From assembly GCA_902557415.1 (NCBI GenBank), contig CACEAA010000007.1, positions 1 through 61,316 on the forward strand: a stretch of DNA of 61,316 nucleotides, read 5' to 3'. This DNA comes from an uncultured Pseudomonadota bacterium. Its GTDB lineage: Bacteria; Pseudomonadota; Gammaproteobacteria; Ga0077536. Shown here one piece after another: positions 27,791 through 37,084 of this stretch; the first letter of the stretch is position 1, and each line of letters begins with the position of its first letter. The notes under the pieces were generated by a model, which ran no database searches, was not told where the DNA came from, and worked only from the letters and a program-made list of their open reading frames with translations. The translations under genes and the position numbers were made by a program.

Positions 27791-28621
27791 ATGCCGCAGA
27801 TTGTTCATGGTAAGCCAGTACGGATTTCGGAGCGTGTACAAAGAATAACTGCGCCCAACGAGGGTGCGATGACCGGACCAGGCACTAACTCTTACATTAT
27901 CGGGACCGAGGAGCTTGCGCTTATCGATCCTGGTCCTTGTATCGAAAGTCACATAGATGCAATGCTAAAGGCCACTGCATCTCGGCTAAAATGGATCCTA
28001 GTTACTCACACGCATCGCGATCACTCTCCCGCGGCACTTCCTATGGCACAAGCGACTGGGGCAAAACTTGTCGGAAATATTATTCCAAATGATGGCTTTC
28101 AAGATGAGACTTTCCAAGGAGCGGTGCCTTTAAAAAATGATGAGGTCATATCTAACAAAGAATTTTCTATTCGAGCCCTATTAACACCAGGACACGTCTC
28201 AAATCATATATGCTATCTCGTAGAAGAAGACAAAATTTTGATCACTGGAGATCACATGATGCAAGGCTCAACCGTAGTCATCGTGCCCCCGGCTGGAAGT
28301 ATGAAGGACTATATTGACTCTCTTAAAAGAATGCAGACTTACGACGTAGATTATGTTGCTCCCGGGCATGGTGATTTGATCGAGGAACCCCATCATGAAA
28401 TCATGCGCCTGGTCGAGCATAGACTAAAGCGTGAAAAAAAAGTACACAACGCACTAACAAGCGCTAGAGAAGCCACCATCGATGAGCTAGTCCCAGTAGT
28501 CTATGACGATGTTGATCAATCGCTACATAAATGGGCTGCATTGTCTCTACATGCACATTTGATCAAACTAGAAATTGAGCGAAGCGTCACAAAAAATGGT
28601 AATAGTTGGTCTATCAACTAG
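27791..28621 (+). CDS. metallo-beta-lactamase-fold hydrolase (LACTB2-like)
   Basis: A 276-residue MBL-fold enzyme with two zinc sites: THTHRDHSPA (HxHxDH) near residue 76, TPGHVSNH near 134, TGDHMM near 152 and the last His in APGHGDL near 190. A C-terminal helical extension (WAALSLHAHL) matches the LACTB2/ribonuclease-like and glyoxalase II-like subgroup. The frame is open to an ATG at 27734, but GGGAG lies 6 nt before the ATG at 27791. It is followed 45 bp later by a second, unrelated MBL-fold gene. Confidence 0.85.
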   Translation: MPQIVHGKPVRISERVQRITAPNEGAMTGPGTNSYIIGTEELALIDPGPCIESHIDAMLKATASRLKWILVTHTHRDHSPAALPMAQATGAKLVGNIIPNDGFQDETFQGAVPLKNDEVISNKEFSIRALLTPGHVSNHICYLVEEDKILITGDHMMQGSTVVIVPPAGSMKDYIDSLKRMQTYDVDYVAPGHGDLIEEPHHEIMRLVEHRLKREKKVHNALTSAREATIDELVPVVYDDVDQSLHKWAALSLHAHLIKLEIERSVTKNGNSWSIN

Positions 28622-28666
28622 ATAGCAAGGCAATTTCTGCATGTCAAAAGTAAAAAGGGGATTAAA

Positions 28667-29536
28667 ATGACTCGGCTAAAAGTAGGAAACATTGAGGTTG
28701 CAAGAGTAGTCGAATCTAATGGTCCATTCATGTCAATATACGACTTTTTCCCAGATGCGACAGATGAAAAGCTAGCACCACACAGAATTTGGTTAGAACC
28801 TAATGCAATTTGTCCGAAAACAAATATGCTGATTATGCCAATCCAAAGCTATGTCCTAAAAACCGACAAATTCACAATTTTAGTCGATAGCTGCGTAGGC
28901 AATCATAAAACCGTTAAATGGTATCCTGCTTGGCACCAAAAAACTGATAATTCCTTTCTATCGAACCTAAGCAATCACAGTATCCATCCTGACGAAATTG
29001 ATATCGTGCTCTGTACGCATTTACATGTTGATCATAGTGGATGGAATACTCAACTATCTAACGGACGTTGGGTACCTACTTTCAAGAACGCGCGTTATAT
29101 ACTCTCAAAAAAAGAATGTGAAAATGCGGCCCATCTATCAGAAAAGTATGGAGATCCCACCTATAATGAGAACGTACTACCCATTATAGAAGCCGGGCAA
29201 GCCCTACTAGTGGCTGATGACTACCAGATAGACGATAGCGTCTGGCTAGAGCCGACTCCTGGGCATACTCCCGGCCATTGTTCAATCCGGTTATCTCATC
29301 GGGACGAAAATGCGGTCATCACTGGTGACCTCATCCATAGTCCAGTGCAATGCCAATTTCCGCACTGGAACTTTAAGTTTGATACCGATAAAGAGCTCGC
29401 GGCGGAGACCCGCTTAAACTTCCTGAAAAACTACAGTGACTGTGACGTAAAAGTTCTAACCTCACACTTTCCACAACCATCTACAGGACGGATAGAACTC
29501 AATGGCGATGCGTTTAAGTTTAAGTACGATGAGTGA
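28667..29536 (+). CDS. metallo-beta-lactamase-fold hydrolase (AHL-lactonase-like subgroup)
   Basis: A 289-residue MBL-fold protein of a different subgroup from its neighbour. Zinc motifs: CTHLHVDHSGW near residue 121, EPTPGHTPGHCSI near 202, TGDLIHSP near 223 and SHFPQPSTG near 266. The fold groups with quorum-quenching lactonases and other hydrolytic MBL proteins; I would not assign lactonase activity on this evidence. AGGGGA precedes the ATG by 6 nt. It converges on the broken alpha/beta hydrolase with a 13 bp gap. Confidence 0.85.
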   Translation: MTRLKVGNIEVARVVESNGPFMSIYDFFPDATDEKLAPHRIWLEPNAICPKTNMLIMPIQSYVLKTDKFTILVDSCVGNHKTVKWYPAWHQKTDNSFLSNLSNHSIHPDEIDIVLCTHLHVDHSGWNTQLSNGRWVPTFKNARYILSKKECENAAHLSEKYGDPTYNENVLPIIEAGQALLVADDYQIDDSVWLEPTPGHTPGHCSIRLSHRDENAVITGDLIHSPVQCQFPHWNFKFDTDKELAAETRLNFLKNYSDCDVKVLTSHFPQPSTGRIELNGDAFKFKYDE

Positions 29537-29549
29537 ATAACCTACTATA

Positions 29550-30475
29550 TTAATTCTCCTCTGCGTAAAAATTCAGAAAATCGACAGCAACGGTTCGAGG
29601 CTTCTCGAGCATCGGTAGATGTCCAACATCCGGCATAAGAATTGTTTGCGCTCTCACCAGCTTTTGTTGAAACTCCTTAATACCAGAACAATCCAAAATC
29701 TTGTCAGAATTACCCCAAACTAAAAGGCTCTTTATTTGTAATGTGTCATTGATGTCCTCAACCGCCAGGGGAGAATCAAAAATTTCCTCAAAAACCTTGC
29801 GATTAAAATCAGCTACACGCGAAGACCTGTCGAGTAATACTTTTTTGAAGTTTTTGGGGATCGAAGGTGGCTTAAAAAAACATAGACGTGCCAGCTCTTT
29901 CAGTTGCGTCTCTGTCTCCACAATCAAAGGGTTTGAGTTTTCTTCTAGTGCAAGCATGAATTCGCTAGGTTCAGCCGATAGTGCTCCAGCTGGAGCCAAC
30001 AACCAAAGTTTATCAACAATATTTGGGTACCTATGCGCAAACATAAAAGCGAGGTAACCGCCCATAGAGCTACCACCGAGGCTAATCTCAGACAAATTTA
30101 GACAGTCAAGAAACATCTTAAGACGCGCTATCTGTGCCTCACGCCCGTAGCTAGCCTCGATTTTTCGATCAGCATCTCCAAATCCTGGTAAATCGGGTGC
30201 GTACACTGTGAAATGACTGGTTAAATATCTACTCACAACAGACCAGTGATCTTTATCCGCACCAAACCCATGCAATAAAACCAGTGGTGGTCCGGCCCCC
30301 CCCCCATAAGATAGGGCATTTGGTGGCCATCCACATCACAGTAGCGCACATTCAATTTAGCTCGAAATCTTGTAAAAAAAACCAGCGCGTCAAATAATCT
30401 CGCAGGGACAAAAAAGTAGGATAGGACCAGGCATGCCAGAGCCAACCCTAAAATTGTTAGCAGTATATTAGTCAT
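29550..30475 (-). pseudogene. membrane-anchored alpha/beta hydrolase, frameshifted at a poly-G tract
   Basis: Two overlapping minus-strand frames (30475-30233 and 30275-29550) together encode one alpha/beta hydrolase of about 307-308 residues. The first holds a membrane anchor (ILLTILGLALACLVLSYFF) and runs to Met57. There, a run of ten G (plus-strand C 30296-30305) shifts the frame. The second frame would continue GPPLVLLHGFGADKDHW, with the nucleophile elbow GSSMGGY and the catalytic His in DVGHLPM. Adding one G or deleting two restores a continuous protein. Everything else looks intact, so this is either a phase-variable gene in its off state, a recent mutation, a slippage-dependent gene or a sequencing error. 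Confidence 0.8.
30296..30305 (-). repeat. G10 homopolymer tract inside hydrolase gene
   Basis: Ten consecutive C on the plus strand (G on the coding strand) immediately after codon 56 of the hydrolase. Eight or eleven G would keep the frame open; ten does not. The only other homopolymer of this length I noticed is at 48405-48414. Confidence 0.9.
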
Positions 30476-30566
30476 ATTTATCTCTTATCTTCCTGATAGC
30501 GTTATGGCCGACATTATCGCTATACTACTTGAGAATCACAGTAAAACACATCTGGGGAATGCTTCA

Positions 30567-31322
30567 ATGGATTTAGGATTAAAAGGTAAAAATGTCATCA
30601 TCACTGGTGGCAGTAAAGGAATAGGGAAAAGTACAGCGCTAGCGATGGCCAAAGAAGGCGCAAATATTGCTATCTGTGCTCGGGGAGAAGAGGCTCTAAA
30701 AAGCGCTGCGGATGAAATATCGTCACAAGGGATCCAATGCTTTCATCGATCCGTTGATGTGGCTGATGCAAATACCCTTGCAGGATTCATGGACCAAGCC
30801 AGAGATACTTTTGGCACTATCGACGTATTAATAAATAACACTTCCGGCTTTGGGATGACTGATGATGAGGCCGGATGGCAAGTCAGTATCGACATCGACC
30901 TAATGGCAAGCGTTCGCGCCACACAACAAGTTATACCCTGGATGGAGGCGTCCGGTGGCGGCAGTATTGTCCACGTCTCTTCGATTTCAGGGTTAGAGAG
31001 CGGTTCACCTCCTGCCTATGCCGCAGTTAAAGCCGCACTCCTAAATCATACCAAAACTACCGCAGCAACAGTTGCAGAGAAAAACATTCGAGTCAACTGT
31101 ATAGCACCGGGATCTATCTACTTTGAGAACGGCTTCTGGGATATTGTGAAGCAAAACGATAGAAATATGTACGATGGGGTTGTAGGTAGTATCCCATTTG
31201 GCAGAATGGGAACACCTGAGGAAGTGGCAGATGTTATTACATTCGTGGCGTCGTCTCGCGCTAATTGGATGTCAGGCGCGACGATTGTTGTCGATGGCGT
31301 GCAACATAAAGGTATTTACTAA
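30567..31322 (+). CDS. short-chain dehydrogenase/reductase (SDR)
   Basis: A 251-residue classical SDR. The cofactor motif TGGSKGIGKS is near residue 13, followed by the NNTSG variant of NNAG near 91, catalytic Ser in HVSSISG and YAAVKAA (YxxxK), and the C-terminal VVDGVQHKG typical of FabG-like SDRs. The frame is open to an ATG at 30504, but that gives an unusual 21-residue lead; the ATG at 30567 with GGGGA 8 nt upstream starts at the standard family position. It opens a plus-strand trio with a MetX-like hydrolase and an MDR reductase. Confidence 0.88.
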   Translation: MDLGLKGKNVIITGGSKGIGKSTALAMAKEGANIAICARGEEALKSAADEISSQGIQCFHRSVDVADANTLAGFMDQARDTFGTIDVLINNTSGFGMTDDEAGWQVSIDIDLMASVRATQQVIPWMEASGGGSIVHVSSISGLESGSPPAYAAVKAALLNHTKTTAATVAEKNIRVNCIAPGSIYFENGFWDIVKQNDRNMYDGVVGSIPFGRMGTPEEVADVITFVASSRANWMSGATIVVDGVQHKGIY

Positions 31323-31348
31323 AACACTGAAGCATAAAGAGAGAAATT

Positions 31349-32401
31349 ATGACAAAGAATACTTATTACTCGGAAGCCGATCACGGTCCGTGGCATACGG
31401 CAAGCCTCGGAGAATTCACTCTAGAAGAAGGAGTGACCTTACCAGAGCTTAATTTAGCGTACGCCACGCATGGAAAACTAAATAACGCACGTGATAATGC
31501 TATATTGGTGCCCACGTGGTACTCAGGCACCAACAAGATAATGGAGCAAGTGTATGTTGGACCGGGCCGAGCGTTAGATCCCGAAAAATATTTCGTCATA
31601 ATTGTAAACCAAATCGGTAACGGGATTTCGACATCACCTCATAATAATGAGCCGCCTTTCAATAAGGGGGGGTTCCCTAATATCCGCATAGGGGACGATG
31701 TTCGGGCACAACACAAACTGATAACAGAGCACCTGAAAATTGATACCCTAGCCTTAGTAGTTGGTGGCTCAATGGGCGCTCAGCAAACTTATGAATGGGC
31801 AGTTCGCTATCCTGATATGGTAAAGCGCGCAGCTCCCATCGCAGGTTATGCGAAAAATACGGACCATGATTACTTGTATGCTCAAACGTTAATTGAAGCA
31901 ATCACCTCAGACCCTGGTTACAATGAAGGGAAGTACTCGTCTCACCTTGACGTAAAAGAAGGGCTAAAGCGACATGCGAAAATTTGGTCGGTCATGGGTT
32001 TCTCCACTGAATTTTTTGCTCAAGAGTGCTGGAAAGAGCTAGGATTCACTTCAGTCATGGCATTCCAAACTGATTTCATGGAAGCTTTATTCACTCAGAT
32101 GGACCCGAATAATTTGCTTTGCATGGCGTGGAAATGGCAACGCGGAGATGTCAGTCGAGTAAGCGATGGCGACTTGAGCCTGGCGCTCTCTCGTATTAAA
32201 GCGAAGACTTTCGTCATGCCCATAGATACCGATATGTTTTTTACGATTAAAGACTGTCAGCGGGAGCAAGAAATGATCACTAATAGTGAATTTAGACCAC
32301 TGACAAGTCTTGGAGGCCATTTGGCTCTGTTTGGATTCGATAAAGAATATCTAACTCAGGTTGATAGCCATCTTAAAGATCTTCTATCCTTTAAAATATA
32401 A
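31349..32401 (+). CDS. alpha/beta hydrolase, homoserine O-acetyltransferase (MetX)-like family
   Basis: A 350-residue protein of the MetX-like alpha/beta group. LAYATHGKLN near residue 37, nucleophile Ser141 in VVGGSMGAQQ, a PIAGYAKN segment and the catalytic His in SLGGHLALFG near 325 are visible. True MetX proteins carry a more conserved substrate-binding set (for example the GGSLGGMQ elbow); the SMGAQQ elbow here points to the uncharacterised hydrolase subgroup, so methionine biosynthesis is not assumed. GAGAG precedes the ATG by 5 nt. It lies 26 bp after the SDR and 22 bp before the MDR start, in one operon. Confidence 0.85.
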   Translation: MTKNTYYSEADHGPWHTASLGEFTLEEGVTLPELNLAYATHGKLNNARDNAILVPTWYSGTNKIMEQVYVGPGRALDPEKYFVIIVNQIGNGISTSPHNNEPPFNKGGFPNIRIGDDVRAQHKLITEHLKIDTLALVVGGSMGAQQTYEWAVRYPDMVKRAAPIAGYAKNTDHDYLYAQTLIEAITSDPGYNEGKYSSHLDVKEGLKRHAKIWSVMGFSTEFFAQECWKELGFTSVMAFQTDFMEALFTQMDPNNLLCMAWKWQRGDVSRVSDGDLSLALSRIKAKTFVMPIDTDMFFTIKDCQREQEMITNSEFRPLTSLGGHLALFGFDKEYLTQVDSHLKDLLSFKI

Positions 32402-32423
32402 AAATTCAAGGACCTTATCTACA

Positions 32424-33440
32424 ATGATCAATCGACAATGGTTACTCGCTTCCCGTCCCGAGGGCAGTATTCAGGACGAAAACTTCTCCTATAAAGAAAG
32501 CGCAGTCCCTAGTAGAGAATTAAAACCAAATGAAATTCTTGTAAAAAACCTATTGTTCCTGTGCGCACCAACTATGAGAAATTGGATGAGCCCTCCAGGG
32601 AATAGTCTTTACCCATCGATACCTCTCGGAAGCCCAATAATGGCTCCCGCAATAGCTGTCGTTATGAAGTCTGGCAACGCAGAATATACTCCTGGGGACA
32701 GAGTATCTACCAGAGCGGGATGGCAGGACTATGAGATCCTATCCACTGATCTAGTGCCAGTCGGGAAGATCCCCGATGAAATGACTGCGATTGATGCTAT
32801 GGGGAAATTTGGTTTGAATAGTTTGACTGGTTACTTTGGAATGCTAGAAGTCGGTCGACCAAAGGAAAATGATGTTGTCGTGGTGTCTGGAGCTGCAGGC
32901 GCGACAGGTTCTGTTGCCGCTCAGATAGCTCGAATAAAAGGTTGTAGGGTGATTGGTATCGCGGGAGGCGAACAAAAGTGTCGGTGGCTCACTGACGACT
33001 GTCAACTAGACGGTGCGATCAATTATAAAAATAAGAATGTCGAGGAAGAGCTCCGTAACCTATGCCCTGATGGTATTAATATCTATTATGACAATGTAGG
33101 TGGCGACATACTGCAAGCAGCTATAGAAAACATGGCAGTCAAAGGTCGCATAGTACTCTGTGGACAAATTTCATCTTATAACGACGAAAAGCCTGCTGAA
33201 GGCCCCCGAAATATGATGCGTCTAATCTACGGCAGCATAACCATGCAGGGCTTTTTAACTAGAAATTATACTGACAAATTTCCTTCAGCTGTAAGCAATC
33301 TGAAAACATGGTATGAACAAGGCGAAGTACTGTTCAAAGAAGATGTTCGGGAAGGTTTCGAGAATCTACCGCTCATCTATCGCGCATTATTTGACGGCTC
33401 AAATGACGGGGTACTCTTAGTTCAAATCAACTCAGACTGA
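32424..33440 (+). CDS. zinc-independent MDR-family NADPH oxidoreductase
   Basis: A 338-residue medium-chain reductase of the leukotriene B4 dehydrogenase/CurA group that reduces alpha,beta-unsaturated ketones or aldehydes. It begins INRQWLLASRPEG, carries the NADPH motif SGAAGATGSVAAQIA near residue 154 and YYDNVGGD near 217, and has no structural zinc cysteines. The frame extends upstream to ATG 32361, inside the MetX-like gene. The ATG at 32424 with AAGGA about 11 nt before it matches the family N-terminus and removes the overlap. A hairpin terminator follows. Confidence 0.88.
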   Translation: MINRQWLLASRPEGSIQDENFSYKESAVPSRELKPNEILVKNLLFLCAPTMRNWMSPPGNSLYPSIPLGSPIMAPAIAVVMKSGNAEYTPGDRVSTRAGWQDYEILSTDLVPVGKIPDEMTAIDAMGKFGLNSLTGYFGMLEVGRPKENDVVVVSGAAGATGSVAAQIARIKGCRVIGIAGGEQKCRWLTDDCQLDGAINYKNKNVEEELRNLCPDGINIYYDNVGGDILQAAIENMAVKGRIVLCGQISSYNDEKPAEGPRNMMRLIYGSITMQGFLTRNYTDKFPSAVSNLKTWYEQGEVLFKEDVREGFENLPLIYRALFDGSNDGVLLVQINSD

Positions 33441-33460
33441 GCCTTGCCGACAAAACACGC

Positions 33461-33486
33461 TCGCCGACCACAATCATGGTCGGCGA
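33461..33486. terminator. hairpin between convergent genes
   Basis: TCGCCGACCA (33461-33470) and TGGTCGGCGA (33477-33486) make a perfect 10 bp GC-rich stem with a 6 nt loop. It lies in the 59 bp gap between the convergent MDR and nitroreductase genes, so it probably serves both as a bidirectional terminator. T tracts are weak on both sides (GTGTTTTG on the minus side). Confidence 0.65.
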
Positions 33487-33499
33487 ACAAGCGCACTTT

Positions 33500-34294
33500 C
33501 TAAAACATTGCTGGAGCTTTCAGATTAAGCGCACGTTGCATATGCTCAAGTTCCTCATCCCGATCAGGCAATGGTGCTGGTCGAGTGAAAACACCATCTT
33601 TTGTCAGCTCATCTACAACTTCCTGACTTCTAGGATATGGGTTTCCAAATGTATCCATTGAAAACAATTCTTCAAAAGGACGCTTAGGTTTCTGTCCGCC
33701 AGCTTCCCAGTGCTCTAACGGATAACCAACAGTCTGCATCATTACTAAGCGGCAGTGCGACGGTACGCCCAAAGTCTCTAGGATGGCATCGCCATCCGGA
33801 GTGCCGAGACAGCATGTTCCCAGACCTTGCTCATAGGCCATGAGTGTGGCCTGCGCAATACCTTGACCGCAATCAATTTCATTTAAACCAGGCATTTTTA
33901 AAAAGTCTTTAATCCCCTCGAATGATGGTAGGAACTTCTCTTCTAATACAGAGACCTTTTGCTCTTGCGGTCCAACTCCAATTGCACCCACACTCACAAG
34001 CTCTCTTAATCGATCACCCTGCTCTTCCACCACTTCCGGATCACAGTACCAAACAATAACTACCGGAGCTAAGCGCAATTGCCAACCAACGACAACTGCC
34101 TTCAGTGAATCTAAAACTTCCTGAGGAGCACTGTGACGGTGGATCGCCACCGCACGCAACGACTGAACATTGCCCCAGTGAGAAGCAATCCTCGCAGCTT
34201 CAAACATCATCTGGATCTTCTCTGGCTCTACAGCCTTATAGGGCTTCAGGTAGCGGATAGTCCGACGTCGACCAATCACTTCTCTCAATTCCAT
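33500..34294 (-). CDS. nitroreductase-family protein
   Basis: A 264-residue FMN-dependent nitroreductase-fold protein. It begins with RRRTIRYLKP and FEAARIASHWGNVQSLR, the usual FMN-binding N-terminal motif, and has QATLMAYEQGLGTCCLG near residue 145, the second FMN-contact helix and loop. Members reduce nitro groups, quinones or flavins, or act as dehalogenases and dehydrogenases. AGAGGAG precedes the ATG by 6-7 nt. It is a single-gene unit, convergent with the MDR and divergent from the ligase-CoA transferase operon. Confidence 0.85.
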   Translation of the reverse strand: MELREVIGRRRTIRYLKPYKAVEPEKIQMMFEAARIASHWGNVQSLRAVAIHRHSAPQEVLDSLKAVVVGWQLRLAPVVIVWYCDPEVVEEQGDRLRELVSVGAIGVGPQEQKVSVLEEKFLPSFEGIKDFLKMPGLNEIDCGQGIAQATLMAYEQGLGTCCLGTPDGDAILETLGVPSHCRLVMMQTVGYPLEHWEAGGQKPKRPFEELFSMDTFGNPYPRSQEVVDELTKDGVFTRPAPLPDRDEELEHMQRALNLKAPAMF

Positions 34295-34639
34295 TTTAAT
34301 CTCCTCTAATCAAGTAATCATATTAATTATATCGTCACGTATACACGAACTAAGGGCGAAAAAGTGAAAAAATTGAGCAACTTCTCCCAAGCACTCCCCA
34401 AGCAGCGAAACGCTGTCTTATCAAATAGTATACACCAGTCTTGCTCGTCGGCTATGTATGCTCTCTGTAGTACTGTTACATCCATTATCTAGATTTTCGC
34501 CATTCAAATCGAACTGCTACTGTATTAGCATTAGATAAATTTGTATTCTACATTAATAGCTACAGTCAGCTTGGCTACCAGAAAAATATAGCCCAAACTG
34601 TCTTCGGGTATCACTGTCATTAAAATTGAGGGAATATTT
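34295..34639. other. 345 bp intergenic region without a recognised gene
   Basis: AT-rich divergent promoter region between the nitroreductase and the acyl-CoA ligase. It contains a small CAGCG-AAA-CGCTG hairpin at 34403-34415 and two GTATACAC octamers (34339 and 34428). I could not define a good -35/-10 pair or an RNA gene. Confidence 0.5.
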
Positions 34640-36241
34640 GTGAGTTCAACTGAACCAGACATAGCAATACTAGCGAACCTTATTAACAACAAGCGTAAAG
34701 TATTACCCGATCTGAACGTTCTAACATTTGTTACTGCAAGTGGTAGTGAATTTATAGACGACACTCGAACTTATCAGCAGCTCTGGTCAAATGGCCAAAA
34801 GGTTGCTCATGGCCTCGAAGCTGAAAACATGAACCTTGGGGATAGTTTTGCTTTGATTGCACTAAATCAGCCTGAATTCGTTGATACTATGGTTGGCTCT
34901 TCCATCATAGGTACGATCTTTGTGCCGATTGATCCTAGAACTAAGGGAAAGAAATTGTCTTTCATGTTAAACCATGCAGAGTGTAAAGGAGCTATAGTTG
35001 GCGACTATGCCATGGAGAACTTAGCGCCTATTCTCAACGAATGCCCCTTGATAGAGTGGATTTGGGTGATCGGTCAAAGCACCATAACAAAAGTACGTTG
35101 CCGCAATAAAAACTTTGATGAAATACTATCAAGACCTATGTCAGACATGCAAATTCGCGTATCAGATCCTGAAACCCCAATGCAAATGCTATATACATCA
35201 GGAACCACAGGAGATCCTAAGGCAATACTTTCACCCTATGCTAGGTTCGGATTTGTGGGATCATTAGGACCAACCTTAGGCCTGAAAGAGGATGATCGCC
35301 CCTACACTGGATTATCGCTCACCCACGCAAATGCACAGCTAATCACACTGGGAACCACACTCCATATGAGTCTAAGAGGCGTATTTAGTCGTAAGTTCAC
35401 CAAATCAAAGCTTTGGGACATCACGCGTATATACAAATGTACGACTTTTAATCTTTTAGGGGGTATGACTACAGCCATCTACAGTGAGCCAAAAAAACAT
35501 AACGATGCAGATAACCCAGTGCGGTTTGTCCTAAGTGCTGGCATGCCAGCAAATATTTGGTCAGAATTTGCGTCCCGCTTTGATTGTGAAGTCTACGAAT
35601 TCTATGGTGCAGCCGAAGGAGGCCTCACAATAAATCCTCCTCTTACAGGCCCAGTGGGAAGTATCGGAGCCCCGCCGGAAGGGCTTGTCGGGAAAATAGT
35701 TGATGAAAATGACAATGAAGTGCCCGCTAACGAACCTGGCGAAATAGTATTCCAAAACGCCGATGGCACGTGCCCAACGATCTCATATTACAAAAACCCC
35801 ACCGCCTCCAATGATAAAATGAATAACGGCTGGTTACGCATGGGTGATATTGGCTATAGAGATGAAAATGGATGGTTTTATTTCATGCACCGGAAAGGAG
35901 GTGGAATCAGACACAATGGGGATTTTGTAAACCCGGCCTTCGTGGAGAAAGAACTTGCGGAACACCCGATGGTGGATGACGTTTTTGTATATGGAGTGCC
36001 TTCCTCAAACGGTGTCCCCGGCGAGAAAGATGTCGTAGCGGCGATTGTCTCCACTGATAAAGCCATCTTTCAGCCTACCGAAATCTTTAAAGCGTGTGTC
36101 GAAAAACTCGAAAGTAATTTCGTACCTAGATATATTCAATTGGTTGATGAGATACCGAAAACAGCGTCGGAGAAACCACAAGAGCGTTTCTTACTTGAAG
36201 CCTTTTCCGTCGAAGATCCTTATATTTACACGCGAGATTAG
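34640..36241 (+). CDS. acyl-CoA synthetase (AMP-dependent ligase, CaiC-like)
   Basis: A 533-residue ANL ligase. The A3 loop YTSGTTGDPKA is near residue 190, a YGAAEGG variant of the A5 motif near 321, A7 LRMGDIGYRDENGWFYF near 397 and the A10 lysine in KTASEKPQE near 513 (Glu replaces the usual Gly before Lys). It resembles crotonobetaine/carnitine and other short or polar acid CoA ligases. Translation starts at GTG with GAGGGA 7 nt upstream. It heads an operon with a two-subunit CoA transferase, so the same acid may be activated by either ATP or CoA transfer, or the transferase acts later in the pathway. Confidence 0.88.
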   Translation: MSSTEPDIAILANLINNKRKVLPDLNVLTFVTASGSEFIDDTRTYQQLWSNGQKVAHGLEAENMNLGDSFALIALNQPEFVDTMVGSSIIGTIFVPIDPRTKGKKLSFMLNHAECKGAIVGDYAMENLAPILNECPLIEWIWVIGQSTITKVRCRNKNFDEILSRPMSDMQIRVSDPETPMQMLYTSGTTGDPKAILSPYARFGFVGSLGPTLGLKEDDRPYTGLSLTHANAQLITLGTTLHMSLRGVFSRKFTKSKLWDITRIYKCTTFNLLGGMTTAIYSEPKKHNDADNPVRFVLSAGMPANIWSEFASRFDCEVYEFYGAAEGGLTINPPLTGPVGSIGAPPEGLVGKIVDENDNEVPANEPGEIVFQNADGTCPTISYYKNPTASNDKMNNGWLRMGDIGYRDENGWFYFMHRKGGGIRHNGDFVNPAFVEKELAEHPMVDDVFVYGVPSSNGVPGEKDVVAAIVSTDKAIFQPTEIFKACVEKLESNFVPRYIQLVDEIPKTASEKPQERFLLEAFSVEDPYIYTRD

Positions 36242-36262
36242 ATCACGGAAAGGCCTTAACTT

Positions 36263-37084
36263 ATGGATAGTTCAATCATGAGCCTTGCCGAGATGGCTAA
36301 GCAAATAAAAAATGGCCAAAAAATCGTCGTGTTTAAAGACTGCAGTGTCCCGATGGAGTTAGGACGCACCCTAATCAAGCAAGGTATAAAGGACCTACAT
36401 CTGGTTACCGTTCCAACAGGAAGTATGTTGCCCGATATGCTGATCGGCGCTGGATGCGTTGCAACTGTTGAAACTTCAGGTGTTTCTCTGGGTGAGTTTG
36501 GCTTAGCTCCTCAGTTTGGATCTGCTGTAAAATCAGGAAGAATAAATATCTTAGACGCTACCTGTCCTGCAATCTATGCAGGTCTCCAGGCTGCAGAAAA
36601 AGGCCTGCCGTTTATCCCCCTTAGGGGCCTAATTGGCTCGGACGTGCTTAAAAATCGAGAGGATTTTCGTATCATCGATAATCCTTTTACAGACAACGAT
36701 CCCATTGCGGTACTCCCAGCGATAGAGCCTGATGTGGCTATCTTCCATGCAGGCATGGCCGATGTGTATGGAAATGTCTATATTGCGCGTCAGGCAGAGC
36801 TTAAAATATTATCTCACGCAGCCACTAAAACATTTGTGACGGTAGAAGAGATTGTCAATTTCAATATCCTGGAACAGCCTGAACTGGCGGCAGCGACTCT
36901 CTCAGCGATGTATGTCGATGGTATCGCATTAGTACCAAATGGAGCGTGGCCACTAAATCTTCCCGGATATTATGATTACGATCGATCGTCAATAAAGGCT
37001 TATGCTATGGCCGCAAAAAGTGACAACACCTTTAAGACCTGGCTTGAGACACAGAACCGCGGTCCTGTGATAGATTCTAATTAA
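36263..37084 (+). CDS. class I CoA transferase, subunit A
   Basis: A 273-residue alpha subunit of a glutaconate CoA-transferase/IpdA-type enzyme. Opening MSLAEMAKQIKNGQKI, the SGVSLGEFGLAP segment near residue 73 (containing the Glu at the position important in IpdAB-type hydrolases) and FHAGMADVYGNVYIARQ near 157 fit the family. In actinobacterial steroid degraders IpdAB is a ring-cleaving hydrolase rather than a transferase, and this protein could be either. It begins 21 bp after the ligase stop. Its stop overlaps the start of subunit B (TAATG), a sign of coupled stoichiometric synthesis. Confidence 0.85.
   Translation: MDSSIMSLAEMAKQIKNGQKIVVFKDCSVPMELGRTLIKQGIKDLHLVTVPTGSMLPDMLIGAGCVATVETSGVSLGEFGLAPQFGSAVKSGRINILDATCPAIYAGLQAAEKGLPFIPLRGLIGSDVLKNREDFRIIDNPFTDNDPIAVLPAIEPDVAIFHAGMADVYGNVYIARQAELKILSHAATKTFVTVEEIVNFNILEQPELAAATLSAMYVDGIALVPNGAWPLNLPGYYDYDRSSIKAYAMAAKSDNTFKTWLETQNRGPVIDSN

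Noticed and set aside
31666-31672. G7 run in the MetX-like gene and C7 run in the first kinase gene (3440-3446)
   Set aside because: They are shorter than the G10 tracts and the reading frames are intact across them, so no switch is implied.
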